Shown: in pieces, positions 19,532 through 27,572 of the stretch | How the letters are laid out: each line of letters begins with the position of its first letter | Numbering within the stretch: position 1 is the stretch's first letter | Virus record (IMG/VR): IMGVR_UViG_3300046673_000485 | Coordinates: 1 to 35,200 of that record | From: a virus | DNA length: 35,200 nucleotides | Direction: 5' to 3' (one strand) | Program-made: the position numbers and the translations under genes | The notes under the pieces: generated by a model | The model's database searches: none | What the model was told of the DNA's origin: nothing | What the model saw: the letters and a program-made list of their open reading frames with translations, nothing else

Positions 19532-19996
19532 TCATGTCCAGCTACCGCCACTGGCGAAGGTCGACAGCCAGATCCCCGCGTTGGCCCCGACCGCCTCGTC
19601 GAACGCAGGCTTGAGGAACGGGTAGGTGACGCCGTGGTCGCCCGTCTCGAGGTAGAGGCCGATCTTCCCCGACGTGGTCGACCTGTGGCCGTGGCCGTAG
19701 TCGGTGTGCGGCGTCGACGCCGGGCCTACGCGGGTCTGGAGGTCGTCGCCGACCGGGGTAACTGGCGTGTGGGTGATGGAACGCCGGAGGTCGCCGCTGA
19801 TGACAGACGGCCCGCTACCGGGCGACGACGCCGTGTGCGAGCCGTACGAGTGGGCACCGCTGCTGGCGTTCTGCTTGGCCCGGTTCTCGATGAAGAGGGC
19901 GAGGGCGGTCAGCGACGCCGCGCTCCGAACCTCGGCGCTGGCGACCACGCGCACGAAGCGTCCGGAGAGCACGCCGGGGAGCAGCTCGTCAGCCAT
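19532..19996 (-). CDS. HK97 gp10-like tail completion/connector protein
   Basis: A 154-residue protein from ATG 19996. Features are an N-terminal helix with VRSAASLTALALFIENRAKQ, GPSVISGDLRRSITHTP, VGPASTPHTDYGHGHRST, IGLYLETGDHGVTYPFLKPA and FDEAVG. This pattern (helix, S-G-L-R-x-S, Y-A-x-x-x-E, x-P-F-L-x-P-A) matches the HK97 gp10-like minor structural family at the head-tail interface. Here it is placed between the chaperones and the tape measure, later than in most genomes. It overlaps the chaperone reading frame by 8 bases. The match is good but its position is unusual. Confidence 0.65.
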   Translation of the reverse strand: MADELLPGVLSGRFVRVVASAEVRSAASLTALALFIENRAKQNASSGAHSYGSHTASSPGSGPSVISGDLRRSITHTPVTPVGDDLQTRVGPASTPHTDYGHGHRSTTSGKIGLYLETGDHGVTYPFLKPAFDEAVGANAGIWLSTFASGGSWT

Positions 19997-20629
19997 GGGC
20001 GCGCATCCGGTTGCTGGCGGTGATCGCCTCGGCGGCGATGAAGTCGCCGATGAAGCGGCTCACGTAGGGGGGCGTGCCGCCGGGCTGCCCGGTGAGGTCG
20101 AACCAGGACCAGCCCATCGTTCGCATGAGGCGATAGTCGCGCCATTCCTCAGGAGCCTCGCCCCCGGCCCAGGTGCCGTCGAGAATGCACTCGACGACGG
20201 TTAGGACGTCGTCGAAGTAGTACTCGCCGGGCTCGGGGGCGTCCGAGGGTTTGTGGGTCGCGGCTCCGACAGCTTGCGTCCGATCGCCGCCATGATCCCG
20301 GCGGGGAGCTTGGCGAAGACCGTGGGGTCGGCCTTTGGGATGGGTAACTCTTCCCCCGTCTCCGGGTCCCAGACGAGCCACTTGAGCACCAACTCCTCGG
20401 CCCGCGCCTTGCCAGCCTCGATGAGCATGGTCTCGTACGATGCCCTCCAGGACGCCAGCTCTTCCGCTGACGGCTCGCGGCCCTCTGGAGTTGGTCTGGG
20501 CGGCAGCACCAGGGCGTACGGGTCCACCCGCAGCGGCAGCATGTCGGGGTTGAGCAGCTCTACGAAGGCCCCGTCACCCCACTCCTCGCTGAGGTCCACG
20601 CGCAGCGTCAGGTTCTTGTAGCCCGGCAC
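19989..20629 (-). CDS. Tail assembly chaperone, frameshift product (gpGT-like)
   Basis: A -1 frameshift at 20252-20246 joins the first frame (from ATG 20629) to a second frame that continues THKPSDAPEPGEYYFDDVLT and ends FIAAEAITASNRMRAHG at 19989. The predicted fusion is about 213 residues (128 plus 85). The second frame (starting at about 20381 without an RBS) overlaps the first by 180 bp and has no start of its own. This arrangement between tail-tube protein and tape measure is the classic lambda G/GT tail-chaperone layout. The fusion is thought to bridge tape measure and tail tube during assembly. Confidence 0.8.
20201..20629 (-). CDS. Tail assembly chaperone (gpG-like)
   Basis: The unshifted product, 142 residues from ATG 20629, immediately after the tail-tube gene. 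MPGYKNLTLRVDLSEEWG is followed by an acidic helical section (EGREPSAEELASWRASYETM) and a conserved domain VLKWLVWDPETGEELPIPK, then AKLPAGIMAAIGRKL. After the slippery site the frame gives only a Pro/Thr/Ser tail (PRTPPSPASTTSTTS), typical of the unshifted protein. It is expected to bind the tape measure before the tail tube polymerises. Confidence 0.85.
   Translation of the reverse strand: MPGYKNLTLRVDLSEEWGDGAFVELLNPDMLPLRVDPYALVLPPRPTPEGREPSAEELASWRASYETMLIEAGKARAEELVLKWLVWDPETGEELPIPKADPTVFAKLPAGIMAAIGRKLSEPRPTNPRTPPSPASTTSTTS
20246..20252 (-). promoter_or_regulatory. -1 ribosomal frameshift slippery site AAACCCT
   Basis: On the minus strand the zero frame reads A AAC CCT and the -1 frame AAA CCC T. 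This is a canonical X XXY YYZ heptamer at exactly the place where the chaperone frame must move into the downstream frame. The following DNA is GC-rich and could form a stimulatory structure. Confidence 0.85.
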
Positions 20630-20630
20630 C

Positions 20631-21806
20631 TCAGTACGCCGTGACGAGGGCGTTGCCGAGGACGAACATGGCCGCCCCGCCGTCCGCGGCGTTGTTGGCC
20701 CCGGTGATGTCGGCGTCGAACTGCATCCACTTCTGGCTGCGGTCGGACGGTGCCGACTTCCACACCGGCTGGGAGACGAAGCAGCTCCAGCTGATGCTGT
20801 TGGCCAGCGTCAGGGTGATGATGAGTGGCGGCTGGTCGTTCACGATGAAGTGCCGCCAGTCGCTGGTGTTTTCCAGGAGCATCTTGAGCTTGATGCTGAC
20901 CTCGAAGTCGCCCGCCCAGACGTCGTACGGGCTTTGCAGCCCATTGGCGGTGTGGATCGCCTCGGTGCCGTTCTTCAGGCTGATGGTGCCCGAGATCAGC
21001 CGGGGGACGGCCGTGGCCAAGCCGAGCGGCGCGAAGTAGCACTGGGCCTGCCAGCCCATCGGTCCCGCCGAGGACGGGAAGACCGCCGTCGGCGCCGTAC
21101 CGGTGACGCTGGGCCAGCCCATCCACTTGGCCGAGTACTTCACGGCCCCCTTGGCGTCGATGGTGAGGTCCAGGCTGTCCATGACCGAGCCGGGGTAGAC
21201 CCGGGTCGCTGCAGCGTCCACCGCGTCGTAGTCGACGACCGAGAAGCTCGCCGGCTGCTGGGTTCCGGAGGTGGGACTGAGCTGGAAGGGGTGCCGGTAG
21301 ACGGTGGTCGAGCCGATGACCAGCGAGAGCGACACGCCGCTGGCCGTCGCGTTGGCGGAGATCTGCACCGACGTCGCCGAGTTGATCACGGTGATGAAAG
21401 CGCTGGCCGGGATGCCGGTGGCGGTGATCGCCGCCCCGCGGTCCGCCGCGGTGAAGTTTGCGGTGGCGGAGGTGACGGTGTTGGTGGAGATCGTCGTGAC
21501 GCCGTCGGCGACGGTGCGCCCCTGCTTCGGCGTGGCGGCGTCGACCAGCCCGAGGGCGATGGTGTGGAAGCCGATGACCTCGGGGTACCAGAAGCCGTCG
21601 TAGCTCACGGTGCTGTCGATCGGTCCCTGGTAGGACTGACGGATCTTGGAGCGGTTGGCGACGATCGAGTCATCGTCGACGTAGGTCGGCGTGTCGGCCG
21701 GCTTGACGCTGGTGGCGACGGGGACGAAGAGGCTGGCGGCCGCCGGGGTGCCCTGGGTCGACTCCTTGCCGAGCCCCATGAAGGTCTGTCTGCTGAGGAA
21801 CGGCAT
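20631..21806 (-). CDS. Major tail (tube) protein with Ig-like insertion
   Basis: A 391-residue protein from ATG 21806 with AGGAG upstream. The N-terminus MPFLSRQTFMGLGKESTQGT is typical of tail-tube proteins (short strand, G-x-E-x-x-x-G-T). Residues about 50-100 and 170-391 form the tube domain (GSVMDSLDLTIDAKGAVKYS, DFEVSIKLKMLLENTSDW, PLIITLTLANSISW). Between about residues 100 and 165 is an extra beta domain with VTSATANFTAADRGAAITAT and ATSVQISANATASG, a module also frequent in tail fibres. Located between connectors and chaperones as expected. The insertion probably decorates the tail surface. Confidence 0.85.
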   Translation of the reverse strand: MPFLSRQTFMGLGKESTQGTPAAASLFVPVATSVKPADTPTYVDDDSIVANRSKIRQSYQGPIDSTVSYDGFWYPEVIGFHTIALGLVDAATPKQGRTVADGVTTISTNTVTSATANFTAADRGAAITATGIPASAFITVINSATSVQISANATASGVSLSLVIGSTTVYRHPFQLSPTSGTQQPASFSVVDYDAVDAAATRVYPGSVMDSLDLTIDAKGAVKYSAKWMGWPSVTGTAPTAVFPSSAGPMGWQAQCYFAPLGLATAVPRLISGTISLKNGTEAIHTANGLQSPYDVWAGDFEVSIKLKMLLENTSDWRHFIVNDQPPLIITLTLANSISWSCFVSQPVWKSAPSDRSQKWMQFDADITGANNAADGGAAMFVLGNALVTAY

Positions 21807-21808
21807 GG

Positions 21809-22126
21809 TCAGCTCTCCTGAGGTGCCGTCTCAGCGGCGGCGGGTTCTGCGGGCGGCGCCTCGACGGGCGACCGAGCGAAACGCCCGCGGTTCGTCGCCG
21901 CTGGCACGGGTTCCGGCAACGTCCACGCGACGTCCCACGGCGCGCTCTCGCGGCCAGGGGTCAACTCGTTGAGGACGTCGGGTCGCGGCTGGTCCTCGGG
22001 CAGCTCCATCTCGAAGATTTCGCCGGCCGCGGCGACCAGCTCGACGGTCGGCTGACCGTGCTCCGGGTCGCCGGGGTGGAAGAGGCGCACCGGCTTCTGG
22101 TGCGGGTTCTGGAAGCGACGCAGCAT
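21809..22126 (-). CDS. Small structural/connector protein
   Basis: A 105-residue protein. ATG 22126 has GAGAGGAG with 6-7 bases of spacing. The first half reads FQNPHQKPVRLFHPGD, then VELVAAAGEIFEMELPEDQP, a small beta-barrel-like segment. The second half is Pro/Ala/Glu-rich and probably disordered. Proteins of this kind sit between head-tail connector and tail-tube genes in several siphovirus genomes. No precise family is assigned. Confidence 0.55.
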   Translation of the reverse strand: MLRRFQNPHQKPVRLFHPGDPEHGQPTVELVAAAGEIFEMELPEDQPRPDVLNELTPGRESAPWDVAWTLPEPVPAATNRGRFARSPVEAPPAEPAAAETAPQES

Positions 22127-22137
22127 GGGTTCTCCTC

Positions 22138-22638
22138 TCAGCCCGGGAAGGTGTCCGTGGCCATGTAGGCGACGTGCACCTCGAGCGGGCCACCGTTTGC
22201 GACTTGCACGATCACGTCCCCGTAGTCGACCTGGATCTCGCTCGAATCCTCACCGACCGAGGCGAATGCCCCGCCGTGGGTCTTGTCCAGCCACGGGCCG
22301 CGGATGCGGGCGAGCACCTTCACCATCTCCGCGTCGAGCGCCGCCTGGTCGGTCTCAGCGTCCGCGGAATCCAGCGGCCAGAAGAGCACGGCCACCAGGT
22401 GGTGCTGCCATTCCTTCTCGCCCAGGGCGTTCCTGAGCTCGCGGCCCTTGTCCCGGACGATGTAGATGGCGCTCTCCCGGCCGATGGTCTTCGGGGCGCG
22501 GGCCTGGATCAGCGCCCAGTTGCCGCCGTTGGCCTGGAGCAGCGGGGGAGGGACGAAGCCAGAGGGCTGCGGCGGGTCGGTGCTGTACCAAGAGGCCTCC
22601 CGCTCCGGCGCATCGGCGTAGGTGGGCGAGTAGGTCAT
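22138..22638 (-). CDS. Tail terminator/head-tail connector-like protein
   Basis: A 166-residue protein from ATG 22638, overlapping the previous stop (TGATG). The middle reads WALIQARAPKTIGRESAIYI, VRDKGRELRNALGEKEWQHH, LVAVLFWPLDSADAETDQAA, then VLARIRGPWLDKTHGGAFASVG and QVDYGDVIVQVANGGPLEVH. A helix followed by beta strands and a conserved end at the connector/tail boundary fits tail-terminator proteins that cap the tube. The assignment is by position and general layout. Confidence 0.5.
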   Translation of the reverse strand: MTYSPTYADAPEREASWYSTDPPQPSGFVPPPLLQANGGNWALIQARAPKTIGRESAIYIVRDKGRELRNALGEKEWQHHLVAVLFWPLDSADAETDQAALDAEMVKVLARIRGPWLDKTHGGAFASVGEDSSEIQVDYGDVIVQVANGGPLEVHVAYMATDTFPG

Positions 22639-23306
22639 CAGACCGACTGGCGCACGTACGGGCCGGCCAGCAGCTCGAAGTCCCTCTCCAGCTGCGCCCG
22701 GTCGAGGTCGCCCGCCTTCGCCGCCATGGGGAGCATCTCGGTCAGGGCGAGCATCGCCGCCCGCAGGATCGTGGCCTGGATCAGATCGTCCGGCACGGGG
22801 GCGTAGCCGCCCGTGTAGGTGACCCGGACCGTCGTGCCGATGGGGGCGAAGGTGCCGAGCTGGAGGCGGATGTGACCGTTCTCCGGCTCGAACTGGACGT
22901 TGGCCAGGTCGGCGGGGGCGTAGTCGTAGTTCCCGCCGAAGGCCCGACGCAGCTCGATCGCGGTGACGCTGCCGGTCCAGAGTTCCTCCCACATGGGCGG
23001 GTACTCGTCCAGCCAGACGTGGCGGACCAGCTCGTTGGCGCCGAGGGACTGCGCCCGGCTCATGCCCAGCATCGCCGTCTGGTCCAGCGGGAAGCCGACG
23101 TCGGTCAGCTCGTCGGGGTCGATGTCCTGGGCGCGATGGTTCTCGATCTTGGCGAAGGGAGCCAGCCGCCGGTTGCAGTACGTCTCGACCGCTCGCGAGG
23201 CGCGGGTCAGGAGTGCCGTCTGCTCAGCCGAGACGATCTGCTTGAAGAGGTCGGACTCTGGCCCCTGCTCGAAGTTGGCGACGCTGGCGAGCGGCGTGTA
23301 GCTCAT
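22638..23306 (-). CDS. Head-tail adaptor (connector) protein
   Basis: A 222-residue protein with an N-terminal helical pair (DLFKQIVSAEQTALLTRASR, AVETYCNRRLAPFAKIENHR) and a final helical domain (DLIQATILRAAMLALTEMLP, AKAGDLDRAQLERDFELLAG). A beta insertion lies between them (IRLQLGTFAPIGTTVRVTYT). VETYCNRR and YTGGYAPVPDDLIQAT are characteristic of gp6/gp15-type head-tail adaptors that sit under the portal. It follows the capsid gene after a 90-bp gap that holds a strong hairpin. Confidence 0.75.
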   Translation of the reverse strand: MSYTPLASVANFEQGPESDLFKQIVSAEQTALLTRASRAVETYCNRRLAPFAKIENHRAQDIDPDELTDVGFPLDQTAMLGMSRAQSLGANELVRHVWLDEYPPMWEELWTGSVTAIELRRAFGGNYDYAPADLANVQFEPENGHIRLQLGTFAPIGTTVRVTYTGGYAPVPDDLIQATILRAAMLALTEMLPMAAKAGDLDRAQLERDFELLAGPYVRQSV

Positions 23307-23346
23307 TGCTCAGATCGTGAGGCTCCGTCGAGGTCGCCCCCCGGAA

Positions 23347-23379
23347 GGGGACCCGGGCCATGGTCTAACCCGGGCCCCC
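23347..23379 (-). terminator. Strong hairpin after the capsid gene
   Basis: On the minus strand GGGGGCCCGGG pairs with CCCGGGTCCCC across an 11-base loop: 11 pairs, one of them G-U. It lies in the 90-bp gap between the major capsid gene (ends 23397) and the connector gene. No U-run follows, so it may be a weak or attenuating terminator or an RNA-processing/stability element that keeps capsid mRNA abundant. Confidence 0.6.
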
Positions 23380-23396
23380 GACACAGGGAGGGGTCC

Positions 23397-24779
23397 TTAG
23401 AGGATGCCGGTGGCGGAGCGGATCAGCCGGGCCACGTACTTGGGAGCACGGATGGCCAGGCAGGTGTCCGAGACCACCGCGAAGGGCAGCTGGTCAGGCG
23501 CCGTGGTGGTCGGCGCCAGGTTGATGAGCTCGAAGTCCCGGGTGAAGGGACGCACCATGAAGTTGTCGTCGAGCGGCACCAGGTAGATGTTCTCCTGGCC
23601 CGTCGCCAGCGGTGGCTGGCCCGCGTTCCCGCCGACGTAGGCGGCCGAGAGGGCGGCCACGGTGGCGCCCGTAGTGTTGGTGAGCAGCGCCGTGCCAGTG
23701 TCGATGATGGTCGTCACCGCGACAGGGCTCTGCTGGCTGCCGGTGCTGTCGTAGGCGTCCACGACGCCCAGCAGCGTCTCGGTCCCGGTCGAGCCGCCCC
23801 CGGCGGTCCGGTAGACCTTGTATGCGATGGGCGCGGCGCCGTCAGGACCCGTCGGAGTGCTGAACGCCAGGCTGATGGTGTGCAGCCCGCCGCCGACACC
23901 ACTGGTGGCCTGGGAGACCTCGGCGCAGGCCGCGATCTCTCCATAGCGGCCGATGACCGGCGCGATCTGGTACTTGTAGGTGGTCGAGTCCGGCAGCGTC
24001 CCGCCGGTGGTCCCCGTCGAGGGGGTCACGGTCCCCATCGCCTGCTGGCGAGAGGCCAGGAACGAGGTCTTGAGGATGGGGATGTCACGGTAGCTGGGCA
24101 CGTTCAGGCCGACCGCCACGTCCACCGTGTTGTAGCGCTGCTGGTTGGTGAGCAGCTGGGCGATCTTGCTGTTCACCGCTGGCGAGCAGATGAACGCGTA
24201 CGGGCTGCCGCCGATGGCCATGGCCGCGTTCGATTCGACGACGTCGATCAGGGTGTCCATGTCGGTCAACGCGAAGGTCGCGTTGGCCCGGTCGACGGCG
24301 TTCTGGGTCGCGCCCGAGAAGGAGCTGATCTGGACGTCGAAGCCGTCGAACTGGGGGAACCATCCGCCCACGGTGGCGAGGCTGTTGCCCCAGCACAGGG
24401 CGTTCTCAAGGTCGAAGGCGAGACCCATCAGGGTGCCTTCGACTTCCCGCTGCTTCAACGAGCCAACCAGGTCGGCGGTGACCACCTGGGCGAACCCGGT
24501 GACCGAGCCGATCGCCTGGAGGAGCTTGATGTTGAAGCTCGACTGGACGTAGGTGCTGTTGCCGACCGGACGCGCGCCACCGTCAGTGACGAAGCCTCCG
24601 GGCGGGAGCACCGTCCGCTGGTTGAAGTAGTACGTGTTGGTGTGCCAGGGGACGGTCGGGAGCGCGCGGGCCATCGGCGCGTACCGACGGACGTACTCCA
24701 GGATGACAGGGTCGATCGCCTTCGGGATAAGGGCGCCGACTTGGGAGGCGGCAAGCGCCTCTTCGAGCTCTGTGCTCAC
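23397..24779 (-). CDS. Major capsid protein (HK97 fold) with Ig-like insertion
   Basis: A 460-residue protein from GTG 24779, preceded by AGGAGC. It opens with a helical arm (LEEALAASQVGALIPKAIDP, VILEYVRRYAPMARALP) and an E-loop-like section (VPWHTNTYYFNQRTVLPPG). The A/P-domain part includes GTLMGLAFDLENALCWGNS, TDMDTLIDVVESNAAMAIGG and YAFICSPAVNSKIAQLLTNQ. Residues about 245-365 hold an additional FN3/Ig-like domain (YKYQIAPVIGRYGEIAACAE, SLAFSTPTGPDGAAPIAYKV). The fold resumes with ENIYLVPLDDNFMVRPFTRD. Location after protease/scaffold and before the adaptor supports the call. The insertion probably projects from the capsid. Confidence 0.88.
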   Translation of the reverse strand: MSTELEEALAASQVGALIPKAIDPVILEYVRRYAPMARALPTVPWHTNTYYFNQRTVLPPGGFVTDGGARPVGNSTYVQSSFNIKLLQAIGSVTGFAQVVTADLVGSLKQREVEGTLMGLAFDLENALCWGNSLATVGGWFPQFDGFDVQISSFSGATQNAVDRANATFALTDMDTLIDVVESNAAMAIGGSPYAFICSPAVNSKIAQLLTNQQRYNTVDVAVGLNVPSYRDIPILKTSFLASRQQAMGTVTPSTGTTGGTLPDSTTYKYQIAPVIGRYGEIAACAEVSQATSGVGGGLHTISLAFSTPTGPDGAAPIAYKVYRTAGGGSTGTETLLGVVDAYDSTGSQQSPVAVTTIIDTGTALLTNTTGATVAALSAAYVGGNAGQPPLATGQENIYLVPLDDNFMVRPFTRDFELINLAPTTTAPDQLPFAVVSDTCLAIRAPKYVARLIRSATGIL

Positions 24780-24838
24780 GGTATAGGGCTCCTGATTTGC
24801 GGGGTGTGGATGGAGAGAGGGGAGGGATCAGCCGACCG

Positions 24839-26269
24839 TCAGCCGGGGAGGACGGTCCACCTCGACGGGGTCGGGATCTGCGCCGCCATGACGTCGGCGC
24901 CGGCGCGGCGCAGGCGCTCTGTCGGCATCTTTGCCAGCTCGAGAAGGCGGGCGTCGCGCTCCTCGGGCGTCTTCGGCGTCTTCGACGCCTGCTCGGTCGC
25001 TGCGCCCGGCACGACGCCCTGGCGCTGAGGTCCGCCACCGTTCCCCTTGATGGCTTCGATCAGCTCTCCCTTCATGCTCTCCACCGCCGTGGCCACCGTC
25101 TTGGTGACGAGGTCAGCGACGCTGGACTCGGTGAGGGCTGCCGGTACGGCCGGGGTCTCGGTGGTCTGCTTGGACTGCTTGAGGGCGGCAACGATGACCG
25201 CAGCGAGCCGCTGATCCTCGTCGACCGCAGTCGGGTTGGCTGCTTCGGTCACGGTGGTCTCCTTCGGTGGGGTTGGGGCGGATTCCATGCCCGCCTGCAT
25301 GTCGTTGTCGTCGTCGATGTCCGGGTTGAGGTCCGGGTCAGTGACGGGGCGGATCGTTCCGCAGGTCGGGCAGGCCAGGAAGTCGGTGTCGCCGTCCTGG
25401 TCGGGGTCGATCGGAATCAGCGAGCTGTACGAGTTGGCGTCGCCGTAACTGGCGAAGGCGTCGCCCTCGAACAGGGACGCGGTCGGCGCGCTCTCGCTGG
25501 CGATCTGCACGCCCAGCTTCTTCGCCGCGCTCTTGATCTTCGCCTTGATTCGGCCGACCTGCTCGTCCGAGTACTTCGCCGCGTTCTTCGGCATGTTGAT
25601 GTAGGACCAGGCGGCCTTCACGTGGGCCTTGCTGTCCAGCGGGCACCGCTTGACCTTGTCCTGCTGGTAGCCCGGGTCCGCATAGGTGACGGCGCCGTAG
25701 GGCTGGGTGGTCGGGGCCTCGGTCACTTGGGTCACAGCCGTCTCTCCCGCTGACTCGAAGATGAGGCGGCGCTCTGCATGGCGCTCGCCTGAGAGCCCGT
25801 GGATCTGGACGTCGTCCATCCGGGCGCCGCCCACTCCGGGCATGTCCACGATGTCGAAGCCGAGGATGTCCAGGCCATCGGCGGTCTCGACCTGCTGGCC
25901 GTCCACCTCGACCTGGCGCACCCGCCCCAGGAACTCGCCGACGATGGACACGGCGTTGACCGCCGGGTGGTCGCCGCTGACGAGCTTGGTCACGTCCTGC
26001 CCGGCCTCGGTGTCCAGGGTGTCCATCCGGTAGCGGATCTGGGTGGCGGGCGTCAGCGACACCTCACGGAGGACCGCGGCGATCTGGCGGACGTTGCCGT
26101 GCTGCCGGTCCTGGTGGCTGGTGAAGCTCACGGGAATGTCGGGGCCGGCCTTGAGGCGCTGTGAGAGCCGCTCATAGGCGCCCCGGATCATGTCCGCCGT
26201 GTACAGGCGGTTGTTCGAGCTGACACACGGCTCGATGGCGACGCCCGAGATGGTCGCGAGGGTTCCCAC
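24839..26269 (-). CDS. Capsid maturation protease/scaffold fusion with DUF6582
   Basis: A 476-residue protein. Residues about 1-165 resemble a phage prohead protease: VSSNNRLYTADMIRGAYERL, VSFTSHQDRQHGNVRQI (candidate catalytic His52), ITVSIVGEF-like AVNAVSIVGEFLGRVRQ (candidate Ser). Residues about 205-255 carry KRCPLDSKAHVKAAWSYINM and KYSDEQVGRIKAKIKSAAKK, the DUF6582 module found in phage head proteins. A CPTCGTIRP zinc-like knuckle and an acidic stretch follow. The C-terminal half (about 335-476) is helical and charged, as in scaffolds. It lies directly before the capsid gene. It would guide capsid assembly and cut itself and the capsid. The Ser/His pair is inferred from position. Confidence 0.7.
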   Translation of the reverse strand: MGTLATISGVAIEPCVSSNNRLYTADMIRGAYERLSQRLKAGPDIPVSFTSHQDRQHGNVRQIAAVLREVSLTPATQIRYRMDTLDTEAGQDVTKLVSGDHPAVNAVSIVGEFLGRVRQVEVDGQQVETADGLDILGFDIVDMPGVGGARMDDVQIHGLSGERHAERRLIFESAGETAVTQVTEAPTTQPYGAVTYADPGYQQDKVKRCPLDSKAHVKAAWSYINMPKNAAKYSDEQVGRIKAKIKSAAKKLGVQIASESAPTASLFEGDAFASYGDANSYSSLIPIDPDQDGDTDFLACPTCGTIRPVTDPDLNPDIDDDNDMQAGMESAPTPPKETTVTEAANPTAVDEDQRLAAVIVAALKQSKQTTETPAVPAALTESSVADLVTKTVATAVESMKGELIEAIKGNGGGPQRQGVVPGAATEQASKTPKTPEERDARLLELAKMPTERLRRAGADVMAAQIPTPSRWTVLPG

Positions 26270-26302
26270 GGCCCGAACGATCCGAGGCTGCGCCCGTTGC
26301 CC

Positions 26303-27214
26303 TCAGTCGACGTGAGGGGCCACCGCGCAGCGGCAGCGAGGGTGGAGGGGGATGTCGGGCGCGTCCGCCAGCTGGTAGGGGTTGTCGTCAGGCAGCGGCT
26401 CGCAGTCGTCACAGGCGCCGGGCGACACCTCCGCGTCGACCAGTTCCACCCCCTCGCTCTGGTAGAGGCTGAGCGCCCCCTGGATCGCCGAGGTGGCGAT
26501 GGCGTGGTCCAGCATCAGCCCGGCGTACCCCTGCGGGTTGAGGACCGTGTCGCTGACGATCTGGGCCATGGCGTCGCGGCTCGCTCCGGAGGCCATGGCG
26601 TCGCTCAGCTGCTGGCCGAGCTGAGTGGCGAGGCCGTGGGTCTGCTTCCCCATCCAGGTGTCGACGTCGCTCCAGGCCGGCGGCAGGTCGCGCATCGCCT
26701 GGATCGCCGCCTGGAAGGTGATGTCGAAGTCCGGGATCGCCTGCCCCTTGCCCAACGCCAGCCAGGCCGTCGCCTCGGCGTTCCCCTCGGCCGCGCCGTC
26801 CGCCATGGCATCCCGGGTGAGCTGGCGCCAAGCCTTGAACCCCTCGATGTCACCGAGCGCCTCGATGGCCTTCTGGAGCGCGCTGACGAGATCGTCCGGC
26901 TGCGCGGCCTCATGAGGCTGCACGGCGGCCAGGACCGGCTGGCGAAGGTGGGGGAGGAGCGAGATCAGCACGGCCTTGAGGTGGGCCCGGTTGGTCGCCT
27001 CCAGGTCGTCCCGCCGCTGGTGGAGCTTCGCCCACAGCGCCGCCTTCTTCCCCTGCCGGCGGACCGCTTCGAGGATCCACGGCTCGCCCTCCAGGTCCTC
27101 GGCCATCAGGACCGAGGCCTCGCAGACATCCCGGACCCAGTCGGGGACCGGGAAGCGGACGTCGACCTCGGCAAACCCGTTGGCAAAGGCAGCACGAGCA
27201 AACGGAGCGATCAC
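26303..27214 (-). CDS. Phage Mu gpF-like minor head protein
   Basis: A 303-residue protein from ATG 27214 (ATGA overlap). The C-terminus CDDCEPLPDDNPYQLADAPD and IPLHPRCRCAVAPHVD is the diagnostic end of the MuF/gp7 family (C..C.......H..CRC). The central part is helical and matches that family's long N-terminal region (SDAMASGASRDAMAQIVSDT, VLNPQGYAGLMLDHAI). MuF proteins are inside the head and linked to portal; some are ejected or carry toxins. No toxin domain is visible. Its order portal, MuF, scaffold, capsid agrees with SPP1-like genomes. Confidence 0.85.
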   Translation of the reverse strand: MIAPFARAAFANGFAEVDVRFPVPDWVRDVCEASVLMAEDLEGEPWILEAVRRQGKKAALWAKLHQRRDDLEATNRAHLKAVLISLLPHLRQPVLAAVQPHEAAQPDDLVSALQKAIEALGDIEGFKAWRQLTRDAMADGAAEGNAEATAWLALGKGQAIPDFDITFQAAIQAMRDLPPAWSDVDTWMGKQTHGLATQLGQQLSDAMASGASRDAMAQIVSDTVLNPQGYAGLMLDHAIATSAIQGALSLYQSEGVELVDAEVSPGACDDCEPLPDDNPYQLADAPDIPLHPRCRCAVAPHVD

Positions 27215-27402
27215 TTCGCGGCCTTGTGGATGTTCGAGGACCGGGTGAAGCTGGCGTGGCGGACGTGGAGAGCCGTCGTCCGCTGGTGTGCCGCGTCGGT
27301 GGCGGGGTTCGAGCGGGTCTTCTTCTTCGGGACCGCCGCGGTGACCGCCGTCTTCTGCTTCTTCGGCGTGACAACGTGGCTGCCGGCGCCGCGGAGGGTC
27401 AT
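27211..27402 (-). CDS. Small basic protein
   Basis: A 63-residue Lys/Arg/His/Thr-rich protein (pattern TPKKQKTAVTAAVPKKKTRS, ending SSNIHKAAK), starting at ATG 27402 and ending in an ATGA overlap with the MuF gene. Its composition resembles a nucleic-acid-binding or disordered protein. It lies between portal-associated genes and MuF. Function is unknown. Confidence 0.6.
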   Translation of the reverse strand: MTLRGAGSHVVTPKKQKTAVTAAVPKKKTRSNPATDAAHQRTTALHVRHASFTRSSNIHKAAK

Positions 27403-27572
27403 CCGTACTCTCGCGGGATCAGAGCCGCAGCCTTCTCGGCGGTCATCCCCCCTTCGTCGGGATCCTCATCCTCGCGCTCAGTGACGATGTGACGCTCCGG
27501 CGGGGACTGGATGACCGGGTGGAGCGCCGCGTCGACCACGGGCCGCTTGCGGGGCTTCTTCGGGGCGGCCAT
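27399..27572 (-). CDS. Small hypothetical protein
   Basis: A 57-residue protein from ATG 27572 (TGATG overlap with the decoration-like gene), overlapping the next start (ATGA). The N-terminus is basic (MAAPKKPRKRPVV), the middle is acidic (EREDEDPDEGGM), and a short helix ends the protein. No family is recognised. A longer frame upstream is out of register with the neighbour and was not used. Confidence 0.55.
   Translation of the reverse strand: MAAPKKPRKRPVVDAALHPVIQSPPERHIVTEREDEDPDEGGMTAEKAAALIPREYG

Noticed and set aside
22872-25028. A 718-codon plus-strand frame over the capsid region
   Set aside because: Exact antisense of the capsid and connector genes in GC-rich DNA; no start signals and no domain.
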